The notes: generated from the letters alone by a model not told the origin. Positions 26,111 to 35,117 are shown, counted from the first letter of the stretch. The stretch: 64,000 nucleotides of DNA from UBA5704 sp036380715 (GCA_036380715.1 DASVEF010000312.1:89155-153154); one strand, 5' to 3'. Made by a program: numbers and translations.

Positions 26111-27295
26111 TCACGCGGTCGTAGCCGTTTCCTCGGCGCCCCGCTCCTCGACCGGCCTCGCCACGGCTCTCGGAGGACCCACGACGCGGTCGCGACCCCC
26201 CTCCTTGGCCTCGTAGAGGCGGCGGTCGGCGCAGGCGAGCACGTCGGCGGGGCTCTCGCCGTCCTCGGGCCAGCTCGCGACGCCGATGCTGACCGTCAGC
26301 GAGACCGGGCGGCGTTGGTCGGGCAGGTGGATCGGCGTCGCGGCAACCGTGCGCCGGAACCTCTCCAGGAGGTCGTGGGCGCGTCCGCTGCGCACCCCGG
26401 GCAGGATCAGCGCGAACTCCTCGCCGCCGTAGCGGGCCACCACGTCGGACTCCCGGCAGGAGCCCCGCAGCGTCTGCGCGACCAGCCGCAGCGCCTCGTC
26501 CCCACCGGCGTGGCCGTAGGTGTCGTTGAAGCGCTTGAAGTAGTCGATGTCCAGCATCGCCACGGCGAACCGTCCTCCCTCGCGCCGGGCTACCGCAACC
26601 TCGCGCTCGAGCTGCTCGTTGAACACGGCCCGGTTCAGCAGGCCGGTGAAGCGGTCGCGCGTCGAGAGCAGGCGCAGCTCCCGGGAGCGCACCACGATGG
26701 TCGCCGCGAGCACGGTCGCCCCGGCGATCTGGACCATCCGCCAGACCTGGTCGCCCCCTTGAAAGGAGATCCCCGCGCCGATGCCCCACCGCCAGTCGGC
26801 GTAGAGGACGATCGCGCCGTACTGCAGCAGCCCGAGCGCCCCGGTCACCAGGCAGACGCGCGCGTCGTAGCGCAGGCTGGTGGCGGCGATGGCCAGGAAG
26901 TAGACGGGGAAGACCACCAGGTTGCTCGTCGCGTCCTGCGGCCGGCCGAGGACCAGGTACATCACCAGGATGCCGCTGACCAGGCTGACGTCCAGCAGGC
27001 TGCTCGCGAAGCCGATCCACGAGCGGCCCCAGTTGCGGTGGACGGCCGAGTAGATCATCAGGGCGCCGAGCAGCCCGCCGCCGGCCGTGGCGAGCAGGAT
27101 CCGGGGATCGCGGGAGTAGGGAGAGCGGAGGTATTCGCTCGCCGGGATGTAGAGCAGGGTGAGGAGGATGAGGAGGCGGACCCCGGCCACCAGGATCTCG
27201 CCGCTCAGCCCCGCGGCGGAGATCTCGGGTTCCGGCGGGCTCCAGACACGCCGCCAGAGGGACAGGCTCGAAGGGGACTGCTCGCGACTTTCCAT
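26111..27295 (-). CDS. Membrane-bound diguanylate cyclase (GGDEF)
   Basis: A 394-residue protein: about six hydrophobic segments in residues 30-205, then a GGDEF domain (RDRFTGLLNRAVFNEQLERE... ARYGGEEFALILPG). The active-site GGEEF is a functional variant and RESD five residues before it matches the RxxD product-inhibition site, so it probably makes c-di-GMP. ATG 27295 is chosen over a GTG two codons upstream. The MshEN protein at 29724 is a potential receptor in the same region. Confidence 0.88.
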   Translation of the reverse strand: MESREQSPSSLSLWRRVWSPPEPEISAAGLSGEILVAGVRLLILLTLLYIPASEYLRSPYSRDPRILLATAGGGLLGALMIYSAVHRNWGRSWIGFASSLLDVSLVSGILVMYLVLGRPQDATSNLVVFPVYFLAIAATSLRYDARVCLVTGALGLLQYGAIVLYADWRWGIGAGISFQGGDQVWRMVQIAGATVLAATIVVRSRELRLLSTRDRFTGLLNRAVFNEQLEREVAVARREGGRFAVAMLDIDYFKRFNDTYGHAGGDEALRLVAQTLRGSCRESDVVARYGGEEFALILPGVRSGRAHDLLERFRRTVAATPIHLPDQRRPVSLTVSIGVASWPEDGESPADVLACADRRLYEAKEGGRDRVVGPPRAVARPVEERGAEETATTA

Positions 27296-27334
27296 GGACA
27301 CCCGCGCCGTCCCTGGCGGTCTTCACCGCCGGAA

Positions 27335-27356
27335 CCGGGCCCCCGAAGGGGCCCGG
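27335..27356 (-). terminator. Hairpin after ssb
   Basis: Read on the minus strand: CCGGGCCCC-TTCG-GGGGCCCGG, a 9-bp stem with a TTCG tetraloop, between the ssb stop and the GGDEF start. Confidence 0.6.
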
Positions 27357-27401
27357 ATGGACCGAAAATCAGGTGTCCGAGTCTAGCATCCCGGAACGGG
27401 C

Positions 27402-27833
27402 TCAGAACGGAATGTCGTCGTCTTCGGCCCCGCCGCCACCGCCGTAGCTCGGCTCCTCGTAGGAAGAGCCGCTGGACGGAGCGCCGCCGCCCATCTCCAC
27501 GTCGCCCTTCTGGCCGAGCATCTGGAAGTTCTCGCAGATGATCTCGGTGCGGTACTTCTTCTCGCCGCTCTGCTTGTCGTCCCAGGAGCGGGTCTGGATG
27601 CGGCCCTCCAGGTAGATCTGCTTCCCCTTTTTCAGGTACTGGCCGGCGATCTCCGCCTGCTTGCCCCAGACGACGATGCTGTGCCACTCGGTCTCGTCCT
27701 GGCGGTTGCCGTTCTTGTCGCGCCAGCGCCGGTTGGTGGCCAGGGTGAAGCTTGCGACCGGCTGCCCCGAGGGGGTTGACCGCACCTCCGGGTCACGGCC
27801 GAGGTTGCCGATCAGGATCACTTTGTTGACCAT
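27402..27833 (-). CDS. ssb: Single-stranded DNA-binding protein
   Basis: A 143-residue SSB: OB-fold (MVNKVILIGNLGRDPEVR, DETEWHSIVVWGKQAEI, KKGKQIYLEGRI), Gly/Ser-rich linker, and the acidic tip DDDIPF that recruits replication and repair partners. ATG follows GGGGAGGAAAA. Confidence 0.96.
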   Translation of the reverse strand: MVNKVILIGNLGRDPEVRSTPSGQPVASFTLATNRRWRDKNGNRQDETEWHSIVVWGKQAEIAGQYLKKGKQIYLEGRIQTRSWDDKQSGEKKYRTEIICENFQMLGQKGDVEMGGGAPSSGSSYEEPSYGGGGGAEDDDIPF

Positions 27834-27944
27834 GCGTCGATTTTCCTCCCCGTTTGAATCGGGTACGGTATCACACCGCCCCCCGTTCCGGTCCGGCACG
27901 GGGGGAAGAAAAAACGTCTTCCCGGAATAGAAAGGATGGGGCTC

Positions 27945-28382
27945 GTGCGTCTCGTGATCCAGAGAGTCAGCTCGGCGTCGGTGCGGGTCGAGGAAGAGAC
28001 CGTCGGGGAGATCGGCCGCGGTCTCCTGGTCCTGGTGGGAGTGGAGAGGGGAGACCGTCCGGAGGCGGTGCGGGCCGCGGCTGAGAAGCTGGCCGGCCTG
28101 CGGGTCTTCGAGGACGAGGCGGGCAAGATGAACCTCGACGCCGCCGCGGCCGGAGGGTCCTTTCTCGTGGTCTCGCAGTTCACCCTGGCCGGTTCCGTAG
28201 AGCGCGGGCGCCGCCCCTCGTTCGACCGCGCCGCGCCCCCCGATGAAGCGGCCCCCCTGGTCGAGGCCCTGGTCGCCGATCTGCGGCAGCGCGGCTTCCG
28301 CGTCGAGACCGGCCGCTTCCGCGCCCACATGGAGGTGGCGCTGGTCAACGACGGGCCGGTGACGCTGATCGCCGATTTCTAA
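27945..28382 (+). CDS. dtd: D-aminoacyl-tRNA deacylase
   Basis: A 145-residue DTD: LVIQRVSSASV at the N-terminus, SQFTLAGSVERGRRPSF (active-site SQFTL) and NDGPVTLIADF at the end (NxGPVT cross-subunit motif). It removes D-amino acids from tRNA. GTG 27945 is preferred because AAAGGA lies 8 nt upstream and the canonical N-terminus starts there; ATG 27936 overlaps the Shine-Dalgarno. Convergent with, and overlapping by 4 nt, the M50 protease gene. Confidence 0.93.
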   Translation: MRLVIQRVSSASVRVEEETVGEIGRGLLVLVGVERGDRPEAVRAAAEKLAGLRVFEDEAGKMNLDAAAAGGSFLVVSQFTLAGSVERGRRPSFDRAAPPDEAAPLVEALVADLRQRGFRVETGRFRAHMEVALVNDGPVTLIADF

Positions 28383-29386
28383 CCGACCGGGATCTCCTCC
28401 AGGGGGATCGGCATGAAGGAGAGGAGGAAGAGCAGCAAGGCCAGCCAGGCGATCTTGCGCCGGGTGGGGTCGAGAGGCGTGTGTTCGTCCCAGACCGGCG
28501 GATGGTAAAGGCCGATCAGCAGGACGATGGCGCACCAGAGAAACCACCCGGGCCAGTAGAGGCCGATCAGGCCGAGGCCGACCCAGAGAGGCAGGGCCAG
28601 GCGGCGTTGCAGGCGCCCGACCGCGGCGTAGAGGATGTGCCCGCCGTCGAGCTGCCCCAGAGGGAGAAGATTGAGCGAGGTGGCGAGCAGGCCGAGCCAG
28701 GCGGCCAGGGCCACCGGGTGCAGGTTGAGGTACATCCCCTCGCCCAGCCGGCCGTGGAAGAGGAGCGTGACCAGTTGGATGGCGAGGCACTTGCCGGGCG
28801 CGAGCACGAGCAGCTCCGACGCCGCATCGCTCGCGATGGCGGCCGGCTCGGAGCGCGCGATCCCGTAGAGGAGGAAGGGGAGCAACGCCACGAAGCCGGC
28901 GATCGGGCCGGCGACCCCGACGTCGAACAGCTCCCGCTTGGTGCGGATCGGCGCCTTGATCTTGATGAACGCTCCGAAGGTGCCGAAGTTGAGGGGGACC
29001 GGGAGGAAGTAGGGGAGCGTGCAGGGGAGCCCGTAGAGCCGGCAGGCGACGTAGTGCCCCATCTCGTGGGCGAGCAGGATGATCAGGGCCGGGATCGAGA
29101 AGCTCAGCCCGATCGCCAGCAGCTCGCGGTCCCTCCAGACCGCCGACACGGTCTGGGGAGTCAGGAACAGCAGAAGGCCTGTCTGCACGTCGGACCGGCT
29201 GTAGAGGACCATGACCGGACCCAGCGTCGTGGTGCAGAACAGGGTGAGCGCGAAGAGGAGCAGGGCGAGACCGTAGCGCGGCCGGACCCGCTGGCGCGGC
29301 GGAGGCTCGCCCGCCGCGGGCAGCAGCTCGATCAGGGGACGGCGAGGAAAGGGGAGCGGCGGGCCCTCGTGCGGGGGTTCGCTCAT
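28379..29386 (-). CDS. Site-2 protease family (M50) membrane metalloprotease
   Basis: A 335-residue polytopic protein. LLAHEMGHYVAC (HExxH zinc motif, near residue 106) and NLLPLGQLDGGH (third ligand Asp) define the M50 active site within the membrane. About seven hydrophobic segments and no PDZ domain, so it belongs to the compact Ste24-unlike S2P group, not the RseP type. Such proteases cleave membrane-embedded regulators; the substrate is unknown. It starts 12 nt after the HU stop on the same strand. Confidence 0.85.
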   Translation of the reverse strand: MSEPPHEGPPLPFPRRPLIELLPAAGEPPPRQRVRPRYGLALLLFALTLFCTTTLGPVMVLYSRSDVQTGLLLFLTPQTVSAVWRDRELLAIGLSFSIPALIILLAHEMGHYVACRLYGLPCTLPYFLPVPLNFGTFGAFIKIKAPIRTKRELFDVGVAGPIAGFVALLPFLLYGIARSEPAAIASDAASELLVLAPGKCLAIQLVTLLFHGRLGEGMYLNLHPVALAAWLGLLATSLNLLPLGQLDGGHILYAAVGRLQRRLALPLWVGLGLIGLYWPGWFLWCAIVLLIGLYHPPVWDEHTPLDPTRRKIAWLALLLFLLSFMPIPLEEIPVG

Positions 29387-29398
29387 TCCAACTGCGAT

Positions 29399-29665
29399 TC
29401 AGATGTTCTTCAGGTCTTTGCCGGGCTTGAAGCGGACCGTCTTGCCAGGGGAGATCGCCACCTCGACGCCCGTCTTCGGGTTGCGTCCGACGCCCTTCTT
29501 GCGGTCGCGCACCTGGAAGACGCCGAAGCCGCGGAGCTCGATGCGCTTGCCGTCGCACAGGGCGTCCTTCATGGCCTCGATGATGGTGTCCACCGCCTGG
29601 GCCGCCTTGACCCTGGGTACGTCCGTGAGCTCCGCGACGCGGTCTACGATGTCCGACTTGATCAT
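29399..29665 (-). CDS. HU/IHF-family DNA-binding protein
   Basis: An 88-residue nucleoid protein: DIVDRVAELTDVPRVKAAQAVDTI helices, RGFGVFQVRDRKKGVGRNPKTG beta-arm with the intercalating Pro, and ending GKDLKNI. It bends DNA as a dimer. Shine-Dalgarno GGAGCGGAA precedes the ATG, with a TAGACT -10 box 21 nt upstream. Confidence 0.93.
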   Translation of the reverse strand: MIKSDIVDRVAELTDVPRVKAAQAVDTIIEAMKDALCDGKRIELRGFGVFQVRDRKKGVGRNPKTGVEVAISPGKTVRFKPGKDLKNI

Positions 29666-29686
29666 TTCCGCTCCGAAGAAGCGCCG

Positions 29687-29692
29687 AGTCTA
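29687..29692 (-). promoter_or_regulatory. -10 box of the HU gene
   Basis: TAGACT on the minus strand, 21 nt before the ATG; here a leader with a ribosome-binding site is present. Confidence 0.4.
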
Positions 29693-29723
29693 GCAACCGG
29701 GTCCGAGCTGACGCAACCCCCTG

Positions 29724-31052
29724 TCACGACTTGGCTTCTTCCTGTTTTTTCCGAAGGATGCAGCGCTCGAACGCGGTGGCCGTGGAGGTGGCCAGGCGCT
29801 GCAGTTGCATGAGGTCCAGTTTCTTCGCGCCGTCGGCGTAGATCACCGTCACCAGCCGGTCTCTCATGCGGACCGGCAGCATTACGCAATCGCGCGGGAG
29901 GTCTCCTCCCCAGGCCAGGGCGAGCTCGCGGTGCGCGGGCATCGGCGGCATCGGACCGATATAGACACTGCTCCCCTCGCGCAGGTTGAGGAAGAGCGAC
30001 GGCTTGTCGAACCCGACCGAGAAGCTCCGGAAGAGGGTGAGGTCGACCCCTTCTCCCTGCGCGAGCCAGGCGGTCACCTTGTCGCGGCCCACCTGGAACA
30101 GCGCCGCCCGCCGGTGGCTGCGCGCGAGGAAGCCGAGGACGATGCGCCCGACCTCCTCGCGGTCGCGGGTCGCCTCGAAGGCCTTCTCGACCTCCTCGAT
30201 GGAGGCGGGCGCGGCGGCCGGTCTGGCGGGCGCCGGCGCTGGCGGCGCCGGCCTGGCCGTGACGAGGCCGAGCTCGGCCATCTCCTCCGGCGTGAGAGAG
30301 ACGCTCTGCTTCACCGGCCGCGGGACCGCCCTGGGCGCGGCGCCGGCTGCCGCCGCGGGCGCCGGAGGCGCCGGGAGCGGAGCGGCAGCGGGCTTCGGCG
30401 CCGGAGCCGCCGCCGCGGGCGCCGGGCGGGCCTGCCGCGCGGGTGCGGGGGCCGGAACGTCGGGGAGAGGAGGGGGCGGCGACAGCTTGGGCCGGTTGCC
30501 TCCGGGCAGGTGGCTCAAGGGGGTGGCGAGCGTCGTGGCGCTCTCCGCGGTGCGCTCCCCGGGCCTCTCCCAGAAATAGCGCGCGCGGTTCAGCCTCTCG
30601 ACCAACAGGCTGAAGCGGGACGGCGCCTCTTCCTTGTAGTACCTCTCCAGGGCCTCCAGGATGCGCAGCTCGTGGGCCACGTGGATCTTGACCCGCTTGC
30701 CCGTGGCGAAGGCGATCTCGTCCTGGCAGGCGAGGTTGCGCGCGTCCATCATGGCGAGGTCCAGCCGGCTCCCCTCCAGGCGGAAGGGGACGGCGCGGCA
30801 GCGGCGGGCGAGCTTGTCGGGGATCAGCGCCAGCACCTCTTCCGGGATGCCGCGCAGGTCGTCGAGGTTGGCCGAGGGGACGCCGAGCTGCTCGGCGAGC
30901 CCCTTGAGGAGGAGGTCTTCGCTCAGCGCGTCGAGCTCCAGGAGGCAGGTGCCGAGGCGGCCTCCCACCACGCTCTGGTTCTGCAGGGCGCGGGTGAGCT
31001 GCTGGACCGTGATCCAGCCGCGCGTGACCAGGAGCTGTCCGAGCTTTCCCAT
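29724..31052 (-). CDS. MshEN-domain protein with C-terminal GAF-like domain
   Basis: A 442-residue protein. Residues 1-150 are a MshEN/T2SE N-terminal domain with tandem LGQLLVTRGWITVQQLTRAL and LGTCLLELDALSEDLLLKGL motifs, the c-di-GMP-binding type. Residues about 175-300 are Pro/Ala-rich low complexity, and about 300-442 resemble a GAF-like sensing domain (VGRIVLGFLARSHRRAALFQV). There is no ATPase, so it is not PilB/GspE. Probably a c-di-GMP effector for motility or secretion; partner unknown. Confidence 0.7.
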   Translation of the reverse strand: MGKLGQLLVTRGWITVQQLTRALQNQSVVGGRLGTCLLELDALSEDLLLKGLAEQLGVPSANLDDLRGIPEEVLALIPDKLARRCRAVPFRLEGSRLDLAMMDARNLACQDEIAFATGKRVKIHVAHELRILEALERYYKEEAPSRFSLLVERLNRARYFWERPGERTAESATTLATPLSHLPGGNRPKLSPPPPLPDVPAPAPARQARPAPAAAAPAPKPAAAPLPAPPAPAAAAGAAPRAVPRPVKQSVSLTPEEMAELGLVTARPAPPAPAPARPAAAPASIEEVEKAFEATRDREEVGRIVLGFLARSHRRAALFQVGRDKVTAWLAQGEGVDLTLFRSFSVGFDKPSLFLNLREGSSVYIGPMPPMPAHRELALAWGGDLPRDCVMLPVRMRDRLVTVIYADGAKKLDLMQLQRLATSTATAFERCILRKKQEEAKS

Positions 31053-31200
31053 GCTTGTGAAGTCTTCGTTTCCGGGCCCGGCGCGCCTCGCGGCCCCTCT
31101 CTCGATGGTCTGTCTAACTTCTTCTCTCTTCGTTATTTAACCGCAGGGGCGCCATTATAGAGGCGGCTCGACGGCCTTGTAAAGCGGCTTCGGGCGCTGT

Positions 31201-31206
31201 TATCCT
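31201..31206 (+). promoter_or_regulatory. -10 box of TPR gene, probably leaderless
   Basis: TATCCT ends 6 nt before GTG 31213, with no Shine-Dalgarno between. Confidence 0.4.
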
Positions 31207-31212
31207 GCTCGC

Positions 31213-33213
31213 GTGAAGGGGTTTTTCGCCGCGCTGTCCATCGCTTCCTGTCTGGCCGGTCTGGTCCTGGCGGGGCCGCTGGCCGCGCAGGCGCCGCCTC
31301 CTCCCGCGCAGATCGCCACTGCCTCCTCTTCCGACGCACTGTACCAGTTTGCCCTCGCCAAGCTGCTGGCGGTCGAAGGATCGGTCACCGAAGCGCTCGC
31401 GGCCTATGAGGAGGCCGAGCGCATGGCCCCGGCGTCCCCCTATGTGCGCCTCGAGCACGCCCAGCTCCTGGCGCGCCTGGCGCAGTACTCGCGCTCGCCG
31501 AAGAGCCGGGAGGACTACCTGCGCAACGCCGCCCGGAGGATCGACGCGGCGCGCAAGCTGGCGCCGGAGAACGTCGACGTGCTGCGCGCCGCCGGGTCCA
31601 TCTACCTCGACCTGGCGGTGCACGAGCCCGGGGCTCTCGCCACCGCCCAGCAGGCGCTCGAAGAGGCGCTGCGGCGCGATCCCGCGGACGTGCCGTCCGC
31701 GCTGACCCTCGGCCAGCTCTACCTCGACCAGCGGCAGCCGGAGAAGGCCTCCCAGGTGCTGCGCGACCTCATCTCCCGCGTCCCCCAGCAGCGCATGGCC
31801 TACGCCCTGCTCGTCGAGGCTCTGCTGCGCACGGACAAGAAGAAAGAGGCCGAGGACGCCCTGCGCGAGATCCTGCAGGCCGACCCCGGCTCCCTGGAGG
31901 CCCGCCTGACCCTGGCCGACCTGCAGAGCCAGCGCGACGACCACAGGGCGGCGATCGCGACCCTCTCGGCCGCTCCGGAGGAGGTCCGCAGCGAGCCCCG
32001 GCTGCGCCGCAAGATCGCCTGGGAGCTCTACCTGACCGGAGACCTCGAAGGCGCCCTGAAGACGGCCGACCTGCTCCTCACCGGCGGCGAGCCCGGCGAG
32101 GCCGGCGATCCCGAAGCCGAGTCGATGCGCCTGCTCAAGGGGATGATCCTGTCGGCCGAGGGGCGCAACCGGGAGGCCCTCGACCTGCTCGGCAAATTCC
32201 AGCAGGCGCAGCCCGGCAATCCCGCGCTCGCCTCGGCGGTGTCCCGCCTCCTGCAAAGGGAGAAGCGGTATGCCGAGGCGGCGGGCGTGCTCTCCGCCCT
32301 CGCCGACGAGCTGGCCCGCGAGGGGAAGACCGCCGAGGAGCAGGAGGCCCGCCTGGACCTCGCCCAGGTGTACTTCGAAGCCGAGGACTGGGAGCAGGTG
32401 GAGAAAGCCACCGCCCCGCTGATGGCCTCGGAGGACGAGCGGGTGCGCGTGCCGGCGGCCGTCCTTCAGGCCGACGCGCTGGCCGAGGCCAAGCGGTACG
32501 ACGAGGCGCTCGCCCTCCTCGACGAGAAGGGGGGCCAGGGGCTGCTCGCCGAGAGCCGGCGGGCGGAGGTCCTGCTGCGCGCGGGCCGCGAGGCCGAGGG
32601 GCGGGAGAAGCTCCGCGCGCTGGCGGAGAGCGGAGACCCGGCGGCCCCGCTCGCCGTGGCCCAGGCTCTCCATCGCCGCGAGCTCTACAAGGATTCGATC
32701 CCGATCCTGGAGAGCGCGGTGGCGAAGCAGCCGGACTCGGCCATCGCCTACTTCATGCTCGGCGCGGCCTTCGAACGCGCCGGCCAGCGGGCGCAGGCCG
32801 TGGCCGCCCTGCGCCGGGCTCTGGAGATCGAGCCGGACTTTCACGCCGCCCTGAACTACCTCGGCTATACGCTGGCCGAGACGGGCGAGAACCTGGACGA
32901 GGCGCTGGCGCTGGCGCAGCGCGCGGTGGCCCTCGATCCCGACAACGGGTCCTACGTCGATTCGCTCGGATGGGCCTATTACCAGCTCGGCCGTCACGAG
33001 CAGGCCCGTGGATACCTGGAGCGGGCCATCCGCCTCGAGCCGGCCGACGCAACTCTGCAGGAGCACCTGGGGGACGTGTATGTGGCGCTGGGTCAGAACG
33101 ATCGAGCCCGGGAAGCCTACCGGCGGGCGCTCGAGCTGGGGGAAGACAACGCCGAGCAGGTACGGCGCAAGCTGGACGGTCTCGAAGGCGGTCATCCCAG
33201 ACCCAGGCCCTGA
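31213..33213 (+). CDS. Exported tetratricopeptide-repeat protein
   Basis: A 666-residue protein with an N-terminal signal peptide (FAALSIASCLAGLVLAGPLAAQA, cut near residue 26) and TPR units through the whole length, clearest at PYVRLEHAQLLARLAQY, RLLKGMILSAEGRNREAL and the C-terminal block ALNYLGYTLAETGENLDEAL, SYVDSLGWAYYQLGRHEQA. Probably periplasmic or outer-membrane-associated scaffold. The next gene is a LolB-like lipoprotein, a pairing common in this lineage and suggestive of envelope function. Confidence 0.75.
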   Translation: MKGFFAALSIASCLAGLVLAGPLAAQAPPPPAQIATASSSDALYQFALAKLLAVEGSVTEALAAYEEAERMAPASPYVRLEHAQLLARLAQYSRSPKSREDYLRNAARRIDAARKLAPENVDVLRAAGSIYLDLAVHEPGALATAQQALEEALRRDPADVPSALTLGQLYLDQRQPEKASQVLRDLISRVPQQRMAYALLVEALLRTDKKKEAEDALREILQADPGSLEARLTLADLQSQRDDHRAAIATLSAAPEEVRSEPRLRRKIAWELYLTGDLEGALKTADLLLTGGEPGEAGDPEAESMRLLKGMILSAEGRNREALDLLGKFQQAQPGNPALASAVSRLLQREKRYAEAAGVLSALADELAREGKTAEEQEARLDLAQVYFEAEDWEQVEKATAPLMASEDERVRVPAAVLQADALAEAKRYDEALALLDEKGGQGLLAESRRAEVLLRAGREAEGREKLRALAESGDPAAPLAVAQALHRRELYKDSIPILESAVAKQPDSAIAYFMLGAAFERAGQRAQAVAALRRALEIEPDFHAALNYLGYTLAETGENLDEALALAQRAVALDPDNGSYVDSLGWAYYQLGRHEQARGYLERAIRLEPADATLQEHLGDVYVALGQNDRAREAYRRALELGEDNAEQVRRKLDGLEGGHPRPRP

Positions 33214-33254
33214 CCCTGAATCTGACCCCGGCCCAGGCCACGGCATCTCCGCAG

Positions 33255-33370
33255 GCCTGGGGTTGAAACCCCAGGCTGGTCTGTCGCGCCCGTGCGGGGC
33301 GCCTCCCTTTCAGCCACGACCCGCCCTTCGTGGGCGATACAACCCAGCCTGGGGTTTCAACCCCAAGCTG
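33255..33370. repeat. Composite palindromic repeat (family B), copy 2
   Basis: Left arm GCCTGGGGTTGAAACCCCAGGC (33255-33276, in two overlapping palindromes) and right arm CAGCCTGGGGTTTCAACCCC plus AAGCTG (33345-33370), around a GGGCG core. The right arm contains the only plausible start codon of the following lipoprotein gene. Confidence 0.75.
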
Positions 33371-34114
33371 ACCGGCGCTGGCCTCTCTGTCCTCTTCGGC
33401 GCTCTCCTCCTCGCCGGCTGCGCCGGCGCTCCGCGTCCGCGCATCGCTCCCGGCCACGGCCTTCCGGCCTGGGAAGTCCCTCCGGACGCCTTTCACTCGC
33501 AGCGGCTCTACCGCGTGAGCTACCAGGGGCCGGAAGGGGAGGGCTCCTTCCGCATGACCCTCCGCCTCGCGTCCATGGACCGCTACCAGGTGCAGGCGTC
33601 CGATCCGGTCGGCCGGGGGCTCTGGAGCCTCGACGTCACGGGCGAGCGGGGGCTGTTCCTCAACCACCGCGCCAGGACGTTCTGCACCTTCGAGGGGAGC
33701 TTCGACCTGTCGGGCGTGCCGCTGGGGCCGTTCCCGCTCCTGACCCTGCCGACGCTGCTGATCGGCCGGGTGCCCGCGCAGCCGGCCTCGCCGCCCGAGC
33801 AGCGGGGAAGGCAGGTCACCTTCCGGGACGCCGCCGGCCGCCTCTGGTCCGCCGTGGTCGACGCCGGTGGAGAGGTGGAGAGCTGGAACCTGTCCGAAGG
33901 GGGCGAGCCGTCGGCCTGGTGGATCCGCCGGGAGAGCTGGGCGATCCTCTCGGACCGCGAGCGCGGCGTGCAGGTGCGGTGGAAAGAGGTGCTGCACGAG
34001 CCCCTGGAGGGAGCGCCGGCCGCCCTCGAAACCCCCTCCGGCTACCGCGGAGCGTCCTGCCGCGAGCCGACCCTGCCGGAATCCTCGTCCCCGGACCCGC
34101 CCGGCATCATTTGA
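33368..34114 (+). CDS. LolB-like outer-membrane lipoprotein with non-standard start
   Basis: About 248 residues if the CTG at 33368 starts translation: LTGAGLSVLFGALLLAGC is a typical lipoprotein signal with lipobox LAGC. The mature part (VSYQGPEGEGSFRMTLRLAS, DPVGRGLWSLDVTGERGLFLN) is like LolB/DUF4292 proteins that insert lipoproteins into the outer membrane. No ATG, GTG or TTG occurs in frame between the upstream gene's end and the signal sequence. The 5' end lies in a family B repeat, so the original start may have been replaced. Otherwise intact. Confidence 0.65.
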   Translation: MTGAGLSVLFGALLLAGCAGAPRPRIAPGHGLPAWEVPPDAFHSQRLYRVSYQGPEGEGSFRMTLRLASMDRYQVQASDPVGRGLWSLDVTGERGLFLNHRARTFCTFEGSFDLSGVPLGPFPLLTLPTLLIGRVPAQPASPPEQRGRQVTFRDAAGRLWSAVVDAGGEVESWNLSEGGEPSAWWIRRESWAILSDRERGVQVRWKEVLHEPLEGAPAALETPSGYRGASCREPTLPESSSPDPPGII

Positions 34115-34242
34115 CAGAACTCCCTCTCCCTCCTACCATAATCAGCCCGGCGGGGAGAGACACCCGTGCCGGCCTCGCCGAGGCGAGGAGCGAATCTTCG
34201 GAAGGAATCGATTTTCGACGTTCCCTGGAGCCGCGCTCAGTA

Positions 34243-34248
34243 TATAAT
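34243..34248 (+). promoter_or_regulatory. -10 box upstream of spoVG
   Basis: TATAAT about 200 nt before the spoVG ATG, in an otherwise gene-free 331-bp gap (34115-34445) where no RNA gene could be recognised. The long leader suggests a structured 5' region. Confidence 0.4.
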
Positions 34249-34445
34249 GCCGGCTTAGAAGCCTGGCGCGTGAATGGAAGCGGCTCTCTGGAACGGCGCG
34301 GTCCTGTCCGCTGTCCTTCGTTCATCCGGGAGACGCCGCTGCGAAGGCAGGCGGTTGCCCTTGAGGCGCCGCCTTGAGTGCGCATACCTGCCACGCTGTT
34401 TCGCCGCACGCCGAGCTCCGGACAGGGGACGATGGAGAGGACGCC

Positions 34446-34859
34446 ATGGAGATCACTGAGGTCAAGGTCTTTCCGATTCAAGAGGAGAAGCTCAAAGCAT
34501 TTGTCTCGATCGTCTTTGACCAATGTTTCATGGTCAACGACATCAAGATCATCCAGGGAAGAGACGGCCTCTTCATCAGCATGCCGAGCCGCAAGAAGAA
34601 GAACGGCGAGTTCAAAGACGTGGCTCACCCGCTGAACAACGAGACGCGCCGGATGATCGAGGACAAGGTTCTGGGCGAGTACGAGCGCATCCTCGGCGAA
34701 CGGGGAGAGATGATGCCGCACGCGGCTTCGACGGCTCCCCGGGAGGCTGGCGGCTACGAGAGCGCCGGAATCGCCGCTTCGGCGGCGGTCCCGGCCGCGG
34801 AAAAGACGCTGGAGGAGGTCGAGGAGATGCACCTCCGCGACTCCTTCTGGACCGCGTGA
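34446..34859 (+). CDS. spoVG: SpoVG family RNA/DNA-binding regulator
   Basis: A 137-residue protein; residues 1-90 carry the SpoVG fold (MEITEVKVFPI, KAFVSIVFDQCFMVNDIKII, GLFISMPSRKKKNGEFKDVAHPL split across strands). The C-terminal 45 residues are Ala/Glu-rich and variable. In other phyla SpoVG binds nucleic acids and modulates gene expression; its role outside Firmicutes is little known. Shine-Dalgarno GGAGAGGA is upstream. Confidence 0.9.
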   Translation: MEITEVKVFPIQEEKLKAFVSIVFDQCFMVNDIKIIQGRDGLFISMPSRKKKNGEFKDVAHPLNNETRRMIEDKVLGEYERILGERGEMMPHAASTAPREAGGYESAGIAASAAVPAAEKTLEEVEEMHLRDSFWTA

Positions 34860-34903
34860 CCTGAGCTCGGCCCCCAGGGATGGGTGTCGGGCGAGGGGCG
34901 CAG

Positions 34904-34928
34904 GCGGCCGCTGGTGCGGAGCGGCCGC
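34904..34928 (+). terminator. Hairpin after spoVG
   Basis: GCGGCCGCT...AGCGGCCGC, a perfect 9-bp stem with a 7-nt loop, 19 nt before tRNA-Gln; no T-run. Confidence 0.4.
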
Positions 34929-34946
34929 CCGGGGAACACCCGAGAC

Positions 34947-35021
34947 TGGGGCGTCGCCAAGTGGTAAGGCACCAGACTTTGGATCTGGCATCCGGAGGTT
35001 CGAATCCTCCCGCCCCAACCA
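34947..35021 (+). tRNA. tRNA-Gln (UUG)
   Basis: 75-nt cloverleaf with encoded CCA. Acceptor TGGGGCG pairs with CGCCCCA (35011-35017), discriminator A. Anticodon stem CCAGA/TCTGG encloses CTTTGGA, anticodon TTG. T-arm GGAGGTTCGAATCCTCC is perfect. Confidence 0.95.
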
Positions 35022-35068
35022 GATCGGTGAAGGTAGTAAGATCCTGCCCGTCTGAAACGCTCTTGAGG

Positions 35069-35097
35069 CCCGCCACCGCGGCGGGGTCTCTTTTCTT
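35069..35097 (+). terminator. Intrinsic terminator after tRNA-Gln
   Basis: CCCGCC-ACCGC-GGCGGG stem followed by GTCTCTTTTCTT. Confidence 0.65.
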
Positions 35098-35117
35098 GTC
35101 TTCAGAGAGAGGGAGTA

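Noticed and set aside
29724..31052. PilB/GspE pilus ATPase
   Set aside because: Only the MshEN N-terminal domain is present; Walker motifs are absent.
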